Shown piece after piece: positions 5,341 to 5,374 of a stretch of DNA of 5,374 bases. The stretch lies in NCBI GenBank assembly GCA_026419705.1, contig JANZYY010000385.1:1-5374 (forward strand), read 5' to 3'. Below the pieces are notes generated by a model, which had not been told where the DNA came from, ran no database searches, and saw only the letters and a list, made by a program, of their open reading frames with translations. The translations under genes were made by a program, and so were the position numbers. Source of the stretch: Fischerella sp. (GTDB taxonomy: Bacteria > Cyanobacteriota > Cyanobacteriia > Cyanobacteriales > Nostocaceae). How positions within the stretch are numbered: position 1 is the stretch's first letter; every line of letters starts with the position of its first letter.

Positions 5341-5374
5341 ATGAACCACCAAGACGCCTTAGACGCGCTCAAGC
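5341..5374 (+). CDS. Possible 5' end of a further gene, cut by the window edge
   Basis: An ATG at 5341 opens a frame MNHQDALDALK that runs off the window. The wording looks like a genuine helical N-terminus, and the position, divergent from queD, suits a gene start. Eleven codons cannot identify a family, and no clear Shine-Dalgarno sequence precedes it. An overlapping frame from 5329 (MGMKNEPPRRLRRAQ) is also open and looks less natural. Confidence 0.28.
   Translation, partial: MNHQDALDALK

Noticed and set aside
5135..5344. Plus-strand frame of 69 codons upstream of queD
   Set aside because: It starts inside queD on the opposite strand, covers the queD promoter region and resembles no known protein.

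Overview
The window looks like the end of a draft contig from a filamentous, Nostocales-type cyanobacterium. This rests on four exact HIP1 octamers (GCGATCGC) plus many CGATCG cores, long AT-rich spacers carrying small interspersed repeats, SerA and QueD proteins of cyanobacterial style, and a calpain-like protease with a PPC domain of the kind common in large cyanobacterial genomes. The lineage is an inference. The first 19 bases are not genomic: they equal the Tn5/Nextera mosaic-end adapter.

Layout, left to right. (1) 20-1587, minus strand: serA, D-3-phosphoglycerate dehydrogenase, complete except for about the last four codons, which the adapter junction removes. (2) 1588-2646, a spacer of about 1.06 kb. 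Its first 600 bp hold only a weak hairpin. Then comes a 146-bp MITE-like element (about 2187-2332) with imperfect terminal inverted repeats, a possible 6-bp target duplication and an internal cluster of short tandem repeats. Last comes an AT-rich segment with two palindromic GTA-N8-TAC (NtcA-like) sites and two perfect hairpins just ahead of the next gene. (3) 2647-4404, plus strand: a 585-residue PPC + Ig-like + calpain (C2 family) cysteine protease with a complete Cys-His-Asn triad and no signal peptide. (4) 4493-4849, plus strand: an open stretch resembling the C-terminal end of a multi-spanning membrane protein, cut off by in-frame stops on its 5' side and running antisense into queD; probably a gene remnant. 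(5) 4753-5142, minus strand: queD, 6-carboxy-tetrahydropterin synthase, with a plausible promoter and ribosome binding site. (6) 5143-5374: the queD upstream region and, at the very edge, a possible start of another plus-strand gene.

The genes do not form an operon. serA (serine synthesis) and queD (7-deazaguanine/queuosine synthesis) are housekeeping genes on the minus strand; the calpain gene is an accessory gene on the opposite strand with its own structured upstream region. No CRISPR array, RNA gene, complete transposase gene or clear multi-gene defence system is visible. The calpain-like protease and its upstream region are the most interesting part.
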